Shown here: piece after piece, positions 24,265 to 37,079 of the stretch | Layout of the letters: the number at the start of each line of letters is the position of its first letter | Position numbering within the stretch: the stretch's first letter is position 1 | Origin: Acanthamoeba castellanii str. Neff | Lineage: Eukaryota > Discosea > Longamoebia > Acanthamoebidae | Assembly: GCF_000313135.1 (NCBI RefSeq) | Contig: NW_004457584.1 | Location: 212,768 to 276,767 of the forward strand | Direction of reading: 5' to 3' | DNA: 64,000 nucleotides | Notes under the pieces: model-generated | Database searches by the model: none | The model's input: only the letters and a program-made list of their open reading frames with translations | Told to the model about the DNA's origin: nothing | Made by a program: the position numbers and the translations under genes

Positions 24265-25473
24265 TTATGAGTCGGCTCCCTCCTCCCCCTCCTTCTTCTC
24301 CTTCGCCCACGTCACCCACTCGTCCAAGACGCATGGCCCTGCGAAGAGGAAGAAGAGCGATGAACATGAGCGGATGAAGGGGAAAGAAGAGGAGGAGAGG
24401 ATACGTACAGGCGCCGTTTTCGTCGTAGTTGCCAAAATTGACGTCAATCGTTTTACAGAACTCGAGCAGACTTGTCCACTGGTCCACATTCAAGCCCTTG
24501 TACGAGTCCTGTTGCTTTAGGAACTCGAGGAAGGAGCTGGCCAGCGCATGGCGGTCAACGAGCAGCAGGCCGATAAGGACCTGCGCGATCTCGATATCTG
24601 CACACCCGGTGACGGTAACGATCAGCAAGAGAAGGCTGGCGGTGGTAGCAGCACCCGTGGCATCAGCACGCAGCATCTTTTGTTGTATGGAGTTTGGGTT
24701 GTGTGAGTAGCACTTACCTATACACTTTTGCTGCGGCTCCTTGGAAAAATCGAATGTGAAACGATAGATATTCTTGAAGGTGACGGCATCGTCCAGCTCG
24801 GCGCGGAATTTGGGCATGTGCTTCTTGATTTTGTCCAGAGTGTCGAGCCTGTCCAGACAAGGGGATGCATCATAAGGCAGAGCAGCGGTGTGCGTACGCA
24901 CTCAAAAGGGGGAGGGGGGTACCCAAGCGCTTCAAATCCTTTCATGAACTCTTCCTTTGTGAAGCAGCCCATCTGTTGAGCCTTGAGATGGTAGGCGATT
25001 ACGAGAGTAATGACCTGAATGGAGGTGGAGGGGAGATGAGAGGGGTTGCGGAGAAATCATGGAGCAAGAATCGTACATCTTCGGGATCGATCTCTAGATC
25101 CTGGCAAAACTTCTCCATTCCCGTGGTGCCGATCATGGGCTCATCTTCTCCTTCTTCCTTGTACTTGTTGAACACCTCCTCTAACCGCTTCGCCGAGAAG
25201 GCCTGCCCATCCTCCTTCTGCGATGCTTTGGTTCTTTGTTGTAAAGGCAGGTTGAAGAGAGATGAGCCATTGGCAAGATAGGACAAATCGTACTACTCCA
25301 TGTGATGAGAGAATGTACCCCACTGACTTCGATGACGATGGCGTAGAGGGCTTTGCACTCGGATTTTGGGGAGGAGCCTGCCTTGGCGAGTCCTTGGCAG
25401 GTTGCGAAAGCTCAGCCTTCACAGGACTCCTATCGGCGGCCTTCACCGGCTTCTTCGACTTGGTGTTTCCCAT
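24265..25473 (-). CDS. DCN1-like cullin neddylation protein (DCUN1D family)
   Basis: DCN1-like proteins act as co-E3 factors that help the E2 enzyme transfer NEDD8 to cullins. The potentiating-neddylation domain is well preserved over several exons: RLEEVFNKYKEEGEDEPMIG, GMEKFCQDLEIDPEDV, MGCFTKEEFMKGFEALG, YRFTFDFSKEPQQKCID, LLVDRHALASSFLEFLKQQ, and a C-terminal DAD-patch region around GLNVDQWTSLLEFCKTID with WPCVLDEWVTWAKEKKE. The N-terminus, MGNTKSKKPVKAADRS (ATG at 25473), has Gly at position 2 and nearby Ser/Lys, the pattern of an N-myristoylated, basic membrane-targeting start as in DCUN1D3 of animals. A Pro/Ser linker joins it to the domain. No UBA domain is present. Confidence 0.9.
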
Positions 25474-25963
25474 CTCTTCTACTTCTATGCGATGTTGTAC
25501 TTTCTTGTCTTTTCAAGATGGAGCAGGGAGCCGCGCGAAATAACTCTGCGCTGCAGTAACCAAGCGTGGCTTCGTTCTAAATCAAAGCTGCTCGAGATGT
25601 TTTGATTGAGGCGCAGGATGATTGCAGGGCGTGAGAGAGCACAGGAAGAAGAGCGAAGACAGCTGCTGGCGCAACCAACACCCAGGATATCGCAACGCAC
25701 CTTCCCTCTTAGCCGACAGCTATTTCGTTCTGATTTCGGAGAACGCACAACTATGCAGAGTCGACCGTAAATGATTTGCACACGTGAAGGCCGAGCACCT
25801 TTCTGTTGTGTTCATTTTCTCATCTCTCTCGCAGCTCTGTTCAATCTCTGGGGGGGCTGCAGCGCCACGGCCTTGGACCAAATTTTGCCCTCTTATTCTC
25901 ACACAAATCAGTCATCCCACATCCCTGGATTAATTAAGAGCAAAGAAGCGAGTAGAGGAAATA
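25474..25963. promoter_or_regulatory. divergent promoter region between DCN1-like gene and Dcp2
   Basis: The two start codons face away from each other across 490 bp, so this stretch should hold both promoters. It shows no other gene. I could not identify a specific element. Confidence 0.45.
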
Positions 25964-28653
25964 ATGAAAAGGAAGACGTCCTACCATCCCGAACACGCCC
26001 ACCCGTACGGGAACGGGCAGCATATGGGCCACAGCGGGTTTCAACAGTTAATGGGCGATCCGGCGACAGGCCCGTTCAACCTTGAGGTCCAAGATGTTTT
26101 GGATGAAATCGCGGGGTAACATTTGTCTTTTCCATCCTGCCCGCCCTCGCACCCGGAAGGAGGGGTCCTCTTCTTGCTGCTCCTGCTCGTGTGCCACCGA
26201 CGTGCTTCTCACTCTTGCCACAGGAAGCATTTCAGCTCAGCAAAGTGCAGCAACATGGAGCAGTTGTGCACCACCCTCGAAGAAGCCTTCTGGGACTACA
26301 AAGATCTCTACGCTGCCGAGAATCCAGACGTCTTCCCTGCAGTGACCTTCAAGCAGTTCGTGGAGCTGTGTACACACTCCTTCTCTCCTTCCTCCTTCCT
26401 CCAGTCGCGCGTGCCGCTGACGCGCTTCTCTGGCGGTGGTCAGTCTTTGGGGCAGGCCGGGCAGAGCAGCCGCCCTTCTGCAACTTTCGCTCTTCGCCGC
26501 GGGACATGGCCGACTGGTACCTCAAGTACAAGCGCACGCTCAACAGCTACGGCGCCATCCTCCTCGACTCCACGCTCAAGAAGGCACCCACCGTCCCTTT
26601 GCACGCCTCCACGCGTTTTTTGAGCACACACACACGCGCACACACACACACACACCGCACGGCACTCGCAACACGCGCTGAACGTCATCGGTGCTTGGCC
26701 ACATAGTGCGTGATGGTGCGCGGCATCGGCACGAGCATCTGGGGCTTCCCCAAGGGCAAAGCCAAGTTCGTGCCCAAGGCACGCCAGAAGGAGGTACGCA
26801 GGAGAGCGAAGCAAGTCAAGCTGCGCGCCAATGGTCACCACGTGTCACGTCTTACTCAATGATGTCGCTTTCGTCGTCTGTAGGGCCCGGGCGAAGCGGA
26901 GGAGGCCGCGGGTCCCGCGCTCGATATGGAAAAGGAAACCGCCGTGGAGTGTGCGATCAGGGAGGTCTTCGAAGAGCTCGGCATAGACCTTACCGACCGC
27001 ATCGACGAGAAGCTGGTACCCACTCCCTAGATGGCTCGAGCTACGCGCCATTTCGCTTTACTGACGACCAACGGCACGACACGCACAGCTCATTGAATGG
27101 AATGTGGGGAAGCGCAAGGCCGTCTTCTTCATCATTCCCAATGTGCCGCGAGACACACCTTTCGCGCCGCAGCTGCGAAACGAAATCGAAGAGATCGCCT
27201 GGAAGCCCGTCGGCATGCTGGCGGAGCTCAACAGTCACTACAAGCCCCTTGCCGAGGTACGCTCGGACTTTGGCTTAGAGCTGTGCGAGTGTACTCACCT
27301 TGGCTCGCCGCTGCCGCAGAAATTGCAACAATGCATCGCCGACTACAAACCGCCAAAGGACGAGAAGGACGCCGCCGGGAGGGAGAACGGGGCCGAAGAG
27401 GCGGACGACGATGACGACGACGAGGGCAGGTACGCACGTTGAATCAATGGCGTGCTCTTCGGCCGAAACTTTCGTTGAATGCGCGGCCCGCGCTTTTCGT
27501 GGTTCTCATCATCGTACACGGTGCAATCTCCTCGCAGACCGGGGCACGCCGAGGGGCGCGACGCCTATCCCGGGATCGCCTTCAAGCTGCGCCGGATCAA
27601 GGAGGGCTGCAAGCGATGCCCCCTGTGCGGCATGTGGTTCATGCCCGGGCGCCAGCTGCACATGGCCCGCCACCTCAAGACCTGCGCCGAAATGGAACTC
27701 AAACAGCTCGAGGTACATGGGTCCGGCATAGCACCTCCAACCTGGTGCCTCGGCCCTGTGCTCACGTGTTTTTCTACGACCAGGGAGAGGCGCCCAATGC
27801 ACAACCGCAGCAGCCCCAGTCTCAGCCGCAACCTCCGCTTGTTCACCAGTTGCCGCCTCCCGATCAGTGGGCGGCCGGGGCGCCGCCCACGCCCCACCAA
27901 CAGCAACTGCCGCCACAGCCCATCTACTCCCCGCCGCCGTCCATGCCCATGCCCGTGCAGCAGCAGCACTACGGCGGCCCACCACCCCAGCAGCAGCTCT
28001 ACGTGCCGCAGCCGATGGGTCCCTCCCCGCCCGCTACGCAGCCAGCCTCCGCCCTGCAAGCCCTCCAGCAGGCCCTGCAGAAGGCAGTCGGCGAGCGAAT
28101 GGCACAACAACAACAGCAACAGCAGCTCCCCAGCCCGCCTCAGTCGGCCTTCAGCCCCTCTCCTCCGCCCTCCTCGTTCGGCGCGCCGCCGCAGCAGCAG
28201 CAGCAAATTTTCCTCCTGCCTCCGCTGCAGCCTTCACCGCCGCCGCAGTATCAACCTCAGCAACCGGAACAGCCCTACCACCAGCAGCAGCAGCAACAGC
28301 AGCCACCACCCTTCTATCACCCGCCGCCGTCCCCGCAGTATCATCAGCCCCAACCTCCTTCACAGCAACAGCAGCCACCACCCCAGTTCCTGCCCGATCA
28401 GCAGCTACAACAGCCACAGCATCAACAACAGCAGTTCACCAGCTTTTTCCCTCAGCAGCAGCAGCAGTATGCACCACCACAGCAGCCGCCATCCGGAGAG
28501 GTTCCCCATCAGCAGCAGCACTACGGCGGCCCACCACTCCAGCAGCAACAGGCAGGCCCGATGCAGCCGCAGCCACCACCGCAGACCACGCAGCTGGGCC
28601 AGACGCGAAGCCAGATCCTGGAGGGTCTGCAGGCGCTTTTGCGCGGTCCGTGA
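25964..28653 (+). CDS. DCP2: mRNA-decapping enzyme Dcp2 (Nudix hydrolase)
   Basis: Dcp2 removes the m7G cap from mRNA in the cytoplasm. From the ATG at 25964 the helical regulatory domain (VQDVLDEIAG, EEAFWDYKDLY, FKQFVEL, DMADWYLKYKRTLNSYG) leads into the Nudix fold: GAILLDSTLKK, then GTSIWGFPKGK, then a stretch of about 25 residues not found in typical Dcp2, then ECAIREVFEELGI with the catalytic Glu residues intact. Box B follows (FFIIPNVPRDTPFAP, NEIEEIAWKPV). After an acidic linker comes CPLCGMWFMPGRQLHMARHL plus a further Cys, a zinc-finger-like segment, and then about 290 residues rich in Gln and Pro. One join near 26580 needs a GC-AG intron or a slightly longer exon. The Gln-rich tail resembles P-body-promoting sequences. 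Confidence 0.88.
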
Positions 28654-28958
28654 GGTGTCGCCAAGAGGTGCGCTGTCGGCCGGTGTGTGTACAGAGTTGT
28701 TGCAAGTGACAACACCAAGCTGGCTGGGCGAATGTAGTGTGCTTTAAGGAGGCGGTTTTGTCAGTGAAGTTTCGTGGTGCGAGAAGAAATTCAAAAGAAA
28801 AGAGTAATCGAGGAAAAAAGGCGGAGAATGTTGGGCGTCTGGCTTTTTTCTCGAGTGTTTCTCTTGTTCGTGGCCTCTGCGTTCAGCTACTCGAGATTAG
28901 CTGGGAGGACCAAGAGACCTTCCTCCTGTTGCAATTTCTCATAATTGAACAGAGATCC
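28654..28958. other. gap between Dcp2 and eIF4G
   Basis: These 305 bp between two same-strand genes hold the Dcp2 3' end and the eIF4G promoter and leader. No other gene is evident. Confidence 0.5.
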
Positions 28959-31900
28959 ATGTCCCATCAGGGAAAACCATCAACCAGCACAGCACCAACT
29001 CCAGATGCAGCGCAGTTTGTGAGCCGAGGCGGCAAAGGAGGTCGCGGCCGTGGAGGTGGCGGCGGACGAGGCCAGAGCTTGAACAAACAGCAGCAGAAGA
29101 CGTACGTCTTCCACGCATGGATCACAAGGGGAGCTGCTGGGTTTCGCACTTGCTCCTCTCTTGCTCAACATTCCAGCTTTCATCGAAACATAGATTGACA
29201 TTTTGATCCATCTTCGATCTATCTATCAATCTCTAACACCACCGTTTCCATCGCTTGTGCAGGCGTCAGAACCCGCCAGGAAGCGGCAACGGCGCTCAAC
29301 AGGGCAGCAAATCTACCAGTACGTCGACGTTAGCTGCACCTATCGATTCTCACTTCCGTAGCTCACATGTAGATCAAAATGTGCTTACCGATGCAGGACC
29401 TCCTGCTGCTGGCCCAGCTGGCGGCGCAGCTCCAGCCCAAAATGGTAAGGATGGCGCAGCGCCCAAGCAGCAGACGCAGAGCTACGTGCCCAAGGTCACG
29501 CCCGCCACAAGCAACGCGGTGCCGCAACCTGCGCCAGCTGGCGCGGGCGCACAGCAGCTGCCCACTCCCACCACTACTGCTTCAGCCAGCGCCCAGCCCA
29601 CACCCGCGCAGCCAGGTGGCGCCGCCGCCGAAGGCAACGCTGCTGCCATCCAAGCGCCCTCACCACACGCTCCCCAGCCTCGTGCGTGCATCCCACCACC
29701 CATTCCGCACGTGACCCTGCATGTGTAGATGTTGATTTTATATTTTTATTTTAATTGTTTTTTTCATTGTTTTAATTGATTTGCTAATCGATCCTGCTTC
29801 GCTACTCAGGACCGCCCGTGGCGGCCAGCGGCGGCCAGGGTCCCGCTCCTCCCTTCGTCGGGTTCACAAACGGCGCCGGCGCTCCTCCGCCTGCAGGAGG
29901 TCGCGGCCGTGGAATCCCGCCCCGCACGCAATCCGCTCCACCCAATCTCAAGGAGCAGAAGCAAGCCGCCATATTTATTCCAGCCAGAGCCACGCCCAAC
30001 CCTGCTGCCTTCCCAGGCGCTCCTTACTATGTACGTAGTGAATCGCTCATTTGCTCGTTCCATCTCCCTCTCGCTACGCGAAAATTGGCCAATTCTCATC
30101 AATCGCGATTTACAGCCCCCTCCTGGTGCGCCCTACTACCCGCAGCCTCCTCCTGGCGTGCAGCCTGGAGTGAGTCCAACGCATCCCTACGCGCCACCTG
30201 GCCAGGGTGGCGTTCCCCCTCCGCGCGGTGCCATCTACCAGCCCCCCACGCATGGCCGAACTCAAGTGCCCCCCGGCCCTCAGGGCGGCCCGCCCCAGGG
30301 CGGTATGGGCGGCCCTCCTCCTCATGCGGGCCAGGTGGGCGGCCCTCAGATGGGTCCCCAACAGCCGATGGGTCCCCCCTCCGGCTACGTGCCGGGACAT
30401 CGATTGCCGCCATTCGTGCCTGGCCGCGGTCCCTACATGCCGCGTGGCCCTGGAATGCAACAGATGCCGCCCCCGCATTCGATGCCCATTCAGATCCCTC
30501 AACAGAAGCGCCGCAGCAGCCGTATCGCCATTATCGACCCTCAGACGGGCCAAGAGGTGAACACCTCGCCTCCCAAGGACGACTTGCCCGGTGAATCCTC
30601 GGGCTCGGCCGGCACCTCGCCCTACCAGCACTCGCCCCCGAGCTCGGGCCTGCGACCGACCGGCGGCATCATGGGTCACCCCTACGCCCCCGGAGGCTCG
30701 TCGCCCTCGCGTCAGGCGCCGCCCTTCAAGCCCGACATGGGCGCTGCCGACTTCAGCGACTCCGAGCAGTTCGCGCCCAACCATCCCTACGCGCCCGGGC
30801 GTAGCGCTGCCATCCCCATCATCGACAAGCCTTCCAGTTCTCCCAGTACGTCCATCTCACCGTCGTCTTCTCCCTGTTCTTTCTTTCTTTTGGCTTCTTC
30901 TTCGGCGCTGCAGCCACTCATGCCCACTCCCGGTGCAGTCGTGATCACCACGCCGCCTCAGATGCGTGCCGCCGCCGCAGCAGACGAGCAGGCTAAGGCC
31001 ACCGCGGAGGAACCTGCGAAGGACCAGACTGCCGCCGTCACCGACGCCGCGCCCGTGAAGGAAGCGGACAAAAAGGAGGAGAAGGAAGAAGAGAAGGAGA
31101 AGGAGGGCGCCAGCCCTCTCCCCGAGGCGGCCACGAAGGAAGAGGAGAAGCAGCCCGAGAAGAAGACCGACGCGGAGGTTGAAGCGAAGCCTGCCGAGGT
31201 CCAGCCTACGAAGGACGAGGCCAAGGCCGAGGAAGTCAAGGCCGAGCCCGTTGCTCAGGAGAAGGACAAGACGGAGGAGGAAAAGAAGGTCGCCGCCGAA
31301 GCCGCCGAACAGCCTGCCAAGGAGGAGCCCCAGCCTGCCAAGGAAGCGGAGCCCACCACCAAGGAGGAGGAGGCCGCCGCGCCCACTTCCGAGAAGGCCA
31401 CTGAGGAGCCCAGCAAGACCGTCAAACAGAAGCCCGCTGCTGCGACCGAGGACGGCGGCAAGAAGGCGTCGGCTGACAACAAGAAGACCAAGTCTGGATC
31501 GCGCAAGGCCACCTCTTCGAAGAAGGGCGACGAAGGCGAGTCGAAGGCGGCAGTCGTCGCTTCGAGCACCGACAAGAAGGAGGACCAGCCCCAGGAGAAG
31601 AAGGAGGCCGAGGAGCCCGCCAAAAAGGACGAGGCGGAGCCCCAGGCCGAAGAAAAGGCTGCCGAGACCGAGGTACGCCTCGTCCGCTGGAGCCGCTTTG
31701 CTCCTCGTGCTGACTCTGCTTTTTTCCCGCTTTTGTTCAAAAGCAGGACGATGATGACTGGGAGGTCAAGGCGGAGAAGGAAGACCTGGTGCTGCAGAAG
31801 GATATCTCCCTGCGTCCGACCTACGCCGGCTCCAACGCTGTACGTGTTCTGCCACCGCCACGATTGCCCGTTCCTCCCACCGACGGAGAGTCATGACCTT

Positions 31901-34900
31901 TGTTCCTTTTTTCCAGCCGGGATCGTTCAGGCCGACGATCAACCCGCAGGCTGACGCCTCCTGGAACGGGTCCGGCACCAAGAGGACCTACGACCGTGAC
32001 TTCCTCCTCAAGTTCCAGACCGTATTGCCCCCCCCCTCTCTTCCCCTTGCACCGTATCTTTTTCATCGTCGTTGGCTAACGTACCTCTCCGTGCATTGTA
32101 TTTAGTACTGCCGCGAGCGCCCCGAGGGCCTGCCGTCGGTGGAGGTGATCCTGGGCAACGAGGACAAAGGCAAGGGTGGCGGCGGCGGCGGCGGAGGCCG
32201 CGGAGGCAAGGGTGGCCGCGGAGGCGGCATGGGCAGCAGCGGCGAGTGGTCGCGTGGCGCCCAGCAGCAGTTCTCCGGACGCGGTGGTCGTGGCGGCCCT
32301 GGTATGCCCGGCATGCCGTTCGCTCCCGTGCCCGGCAAGTTCGGCGCACCCCCCGGGCTGGCTGCTCCCATCGCCCGTGGTCCCGGTGGTCGTGGTGGCG
32401 GCCCGCCAGGCGGTCCCATCCGCCGCGGTCCCAAGAAGATCCCCGGCCGAGAGACCCCGCCCCCTGGCATCATGCCGGTACGTCGCCCACGCCTCCTCCC
32501 ACCGCCTCGGGGTGCTCCTGATGCCTGTGTAACGTTAACTCACCACGCTTCCCCTCCCCCCTATTTATTTCTTCTTTATTCTCACAGCCGCCGGAGCCGG
32601 TCGCCCCCATGACCGACAATCCGTCTGTGTGGAAGCCAAGCCGTCGCAGAGGCGACGACAACGAAGAGATCTACGGTAAAGTTCGAAGGTACGACATACA
32701 TACATCCCCGCAGCTGTGAGAAAGAATTCTTTCTTTTTAGCTCGTGTGCTGTGTGGCTGACGAAGTGGTGTGGGTGGCTTTCTTGGGGCGCTGCAGCATC
32801 CTCAACAAGCTTACGGGTGACAAGTTCGGACCGCTCAGTCAGCAGATGGTGGATCTGCTCAAGTCCAAGGCCACGGACGTGGAAATTTTGAGGGAGATCA
32901 TCAACATCATCTTCGACAAGGCGCTTGCCGAGCCCGGCTTCAGTACCATGTACGCCGAGCTGTGCCGCGTGCTCGAGAAGAACTGCCCCACCTTTGAGAC
33001 CAACAAGGAGGGCAAGCCTCAGGTACCAACACCCTCCAACCCCTTCGGCAACCACTGCCCGTTCGCATGGGGTCAACGCCTCGAGACTAACGTTCTGACG
33101 TTCATTCTCCGCCACGAGCGCAGACCTTCAAGCGAATTCTGCTGAACCGCTGCCAGGAGGCCTTCGAGCACAAGCCGCACGACGAGACGGTGGATAACGA
33201 TCCCCTCAAGAAGGAGGAGGCCGACATGAAGCAGAAGCGACGCATGATCGGCAGTACGCGCACCCCGCATCTCGTTAACGACCCGGGTTATTGCTTTTTC
33301 GGTTCTACGCAGCTGCTGACCCTCTTCTTTTTCTTTCCCCGCGTGTGACGCGCAGACATCGTGTTCATCGGTGAGCTGTACAAGGAGCACATGCTGACGG
33401 ACAAGATCATGCACGAGTGCGTCTTCCGCCGACTGCTGGGCGACATCAAGAACCCGGTCGAGGCCGACCTCGAGGCCCTGTGCAAGCTCATGAACACCAT
33501 CGGCAAGGTGCTCGACGTGCCCAAGGCCAAGGGCTACATGGACGCCTACTTCAAGCGCATGAAGAACCTCACCCAGAACCCCAACATCCCCTCGCGCATC
33601 CGCTTCCTCCTCCTGGTACCGGCCCGCTTCTACTTTCTCTTCCACTCACTTCCCCCCCACCACCACACATAGCGCTCGCCTCTCACCGCACCTTCTTTTA
33701 TTCACGTCGCCGCACTGCAGGACGTGCTGGATCTGAGGGCCAACAGGTGGACCTCGTCGGTGACGGAGAAGCCCGCCAAGCCTGGCGCCGGAGGCCGCGG
33801 TGGTGCTCCCCAACAGCAGCACAAGCCCGCTCCTGCTCCCGCTGGTACTGCCCCCCCCTCCAATCTAGCCACAGCCACGTCGGGCGAGTTGGTTAGTTCG
33901 CCCCATCGCTTACTTGGATATATGTCAGGCGGTCGCGGTGCTGCGTATCGCCCGGCTGGCGCTGGCGGACCCTCGCACGGCCCTCACGGAGGCCCTCGCG
34001 GTAATGCCGAAGGATGGGAAACGGTAAGTCGCGCCCTAAATCACACCCATGACCGCCACGACGCAATTGCGTGTGTCGCTTACCTGAGCTCGGGTATTCG
34101 CAGGTGGGAAGAGGTGGTCATCGCGGCGGTGGCGGTGACAGGAGTGGAGGTGGAGGCGGCGGCGGAGGCGGTGGTAGCGAGCGTGGCCCACCGGTGACGC
34201 TGTCGTCGGGCGAGGTGGTGCTGGGTCCCAACCAGTCGCGCATGGGTCCGACGATGGGCGGTACGGGAGCCAAAGGCTGGCGCGACGTCAGCAAACGCCC
34301 GCAGGATAGCCGGCGGGACGCCACCCCTGCCTCCCGCCCGGGCTCCGGCCCCGCGCCGGCCCCGGCCAAGGGCAACATCTTCGCCGCCCTCTCCGACATC
34401 TCCGAAAAGTCGCCCCAGGTACGTCGAACGCTGCTTTGTTTGCGATCTTCCGATTGGTTCGGAGTGATGAAGTGCTGGCACTGGCGCTGACGCTCAACTT
34501 GCCGCCGCTCCACCAAGCAGGCCGAGTCCAGGCAAGCGGGCAGGCCCGCATCGCGAGACCGCAGCCGATCGAGGGAGGGACGAGAGCCGCAGCCCTCGCC
34601 CCGCGGCGGCGACCGAGCCGAGAAGGCTGAGCCTCTGCCTTCCCCGCGGTCGCGCGCTGAGAAGGAGGACGAGTCCGTCGTTGGCCCGCTCGACCCGGAG
34701 ACCGAGGTACGCCTCCTAGCGCGCTCGCTTCTTTTCAACAGTCACATGTCGTATATGTGGCTCATGTCTCTCTCCTCCCAATCTGTTCAGAAATCGATCA
34801 AGCTGCTGCTGGAGGAGTTCCTCGACACTCAGGACGAGGACGAGGCCCGCCAGTGCGTGGACGACATCGAGGCCACTGGCTTCCAGCCCCACCTCGTGAA

Positions 34901-36438
34901 GGCCATCATCGTCATGGCGACCGAGAAGAAGGAAGTGGTCCGCGAGATGCTCCTTCAGCTCATCACCCACTTCACCAAGAAGTCGACCATCACCGCCCCT
35001 CAGTTCGTTGCTGGGTACGTCTTTTCTTTTCTTTTTCTTTTTCTTTTTTTACATCTCGTGCGTGTTCCGATTTGCGGCCGGCTGACGCGGTTTGTGCGCG
35101 TGCAGTCTGCGTCTGGTGCTGGAGCAGCTGGATGACATTAAGCTGGATGCCCCGCTCGCCCCGAAGGTGGTGGGCCAGTTCATGGGCAGCGCCCTCCTGG
35201 ACAACTACCTCGACGCCTCCTTCGTCGTGCCGGCTCTGGAGCCCCTCGTGGAGAGCGGATCGGCCATCTCCGTGCTGGTCGGCCTCTTCAACTTCTACAT
35301 CGAGAACACCGTACGGACTCGCGTCGCCCCCGCCTTCACTGAAGCTGCGTCGGACCACATTCTCTTATTGTGCGCGTGCTGACGTACGGTTACGTGGGTC
35401 GATCAATGCAGAGCATCGGCGAGACCCGGGACTTCGTCAAGGAGGCCGGTTGGGATATCACCAGCATGTTCAAGACCAGCAGCCGGAACGCGACGAGCAT
35501 CTCGGAGTGGCTTCAAGTCAACGTACGCCTATGCAGCCCGGGCTGAGCGAAACTTTGGGAATCGATGGTGACCACGCTGACCACGCTGTTCTGTATCTTC
35601 TGTGTGTTGGTCCTTGCTGCGCGCGTGCAGAACTTGGACACGGTCTTCCCTGTCGCATGGGCTCACGGCAAGCTGCAGGCGATGCTCGCGAGCGGAGACG
35701 ACGCGGAGAAGATTTTGAAGTGGATCGATGAAAACGTCTCCAGGGAGGCCTCGCGCGACGAGGAGTTTGCCCAGCGGCTCACGCGCCTGTTCCTCGAGTT
35801 TGTCGCCGCCCGCACCAAGTCCATCAGCGAGCACGACAAGGTGCTCCCCCCCACACACACACACACGTTTTCCTGTCACTGTAATACGCGTGTTTGGTGA
35901 CCGCGATTTAACAACCAACCAACCATCAACCAGGTTGTGGAGGAGGAGACCAAGCTGTTCGAGCAGTACGCGCCTCTGTTGAAGAAATTTTTGTCGGATA
36001 GCCAGGCGCAGGTGGACTGCCTGTCCGTGGTCCAGCGCTTCTGCTTTGAGCAGAATTTTCCTGAGGGTACGCCCACTCGCGCACCTATTCCCTCGGGCAC
36101 CGTTGCAGCCTGCCTCTCTGTTCGATCTCGAACGCTCACGCTTGACTTGACGCGTGCTATGTGTGCAGGACTGCTGGAGCGGTTGTTCCAGGTGCTCAAC
36201 GACGCCGAGGTTGTGGATGAGGAGGCCTTCCGCGAGTGGGCTGCCGACAAGCAGGACTCGTTCGGCAAGTCCCAGGCCCTCGCTCAGCTGGCCAACTGGC
36301 TCAACGTGCTCGCTGAAAAGGTGCTTGCACCACCTTCGCTTCACTTTCTTTCCTTGAGCTCAAGTGAAGCTCAGCTGAGGTCTTACCCGCGCCCGTTGTG
36401 AACATGTCAACTTACAGGACGAGGAGGAGGCCCACTAA
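28959..36438 (+). CDS. eIF4G: translation initiation factor eIF4G
   Basis: eIF4G is the scaffold of the cap-binding complex eIF4F. MSHQGKPSTST (ATG at 28959) opens a long Gln/Pro/Gly-rich region with RGG-type patches and repeated HPYAPxG phrases, then a Lys/Glu/Ala-rich stretch (30980-31670). The eIF4E-binding motif is plain: TYDRDFLLKFQT (about 31986-32021, YxxxxL plus hydrophobic). A Gly/Arg-rich segment follows. The MIF4G domain, which binds eIF4A and RNA, runs from SILNKLTGDKFGPL to LLLDVLDLRANRW (about 32690-33760). An MA3 domain (KSIKLLLEEFLDTQDEDEA, about 34792-35310) and a C-terminal W2 domain (GLLERLFQVLNDAEVVDEEA) complete it, ending DEEEAH. Having both MA3 and W2 resembles animal eIF4GI more than yeast eIF4G. 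The call is firm. Confidence 0.94.
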
Positions 36439-37079
36439 TCTTGGAAGAGAGAGACGAAGAGGACCTCTCACCGCCGCTTGTACAGAACAACAGGCGGGCG
36501 CCGCCAACAAACAACCGCGGCGGTGCTCCGGCCAACAACGACAGCGTGCCTCTCTTCACACCGAACCGTCTTCCTCAGCGCTCCTCACCCAAGGCTCAAT
36601 GTTACTATTTATTTGCCCCCGCGAAAGAAAAAACAACACTAAGTTCATCAACACGACGGGAGTTGGGGAGAGCTCTGAAAGATTGCCGTGGGGCCACTTT
36701 CTGGCTGTAGTGGGGAAAAGGGAAGAAGGAAGAAGACCCTCACCCTCACCCCCCCTTCTGGCAGAGGAGAGAAGCGAGCGAAGAGGCGGAGGGGCGAAAA
36801 GGCGGAAGAGAGTTCTGGCGGGAAGTGCGCCTGTTGTCTACAAAAACTCAAAATGACGCACTTCCCTTACCAAAGTTGAGGTGTCGGATGACGTGGCAGG
36901 TGGTAAATGGCACGGAGGTGGACGAAACAGGAGTAGAGTTCTCTGGCCTGGCCAAGCGTCGACACCTGTGCGGCGTTTTCTGTCTCGTTTTCTCGTCCGC
37001 GCCCAAGCAGCACAAGAAGCCAGCCTCGCCCGCACCGGTCTAGTAGCTCAAATCCTTCAACCCCCACACACCGATAGCC
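36439..37079. other. gap between eIF4G and V-ATPase subunit c
   Basis: These 640 bp are purine-rich in the middle (36600-36860). They should contain the eIF4G 3' end and the V-ATPase promoter. Open frames here have no recognisable product. Confidence 0.5.

Noticed and set aside
27867..28709. Ala/Thr-rich frame of 280 codons in the Dcp2 tail
   Set aside because: It is a shifted reading of the CAG/CCG-rich repeat that encodes the Gln/Pro tail.
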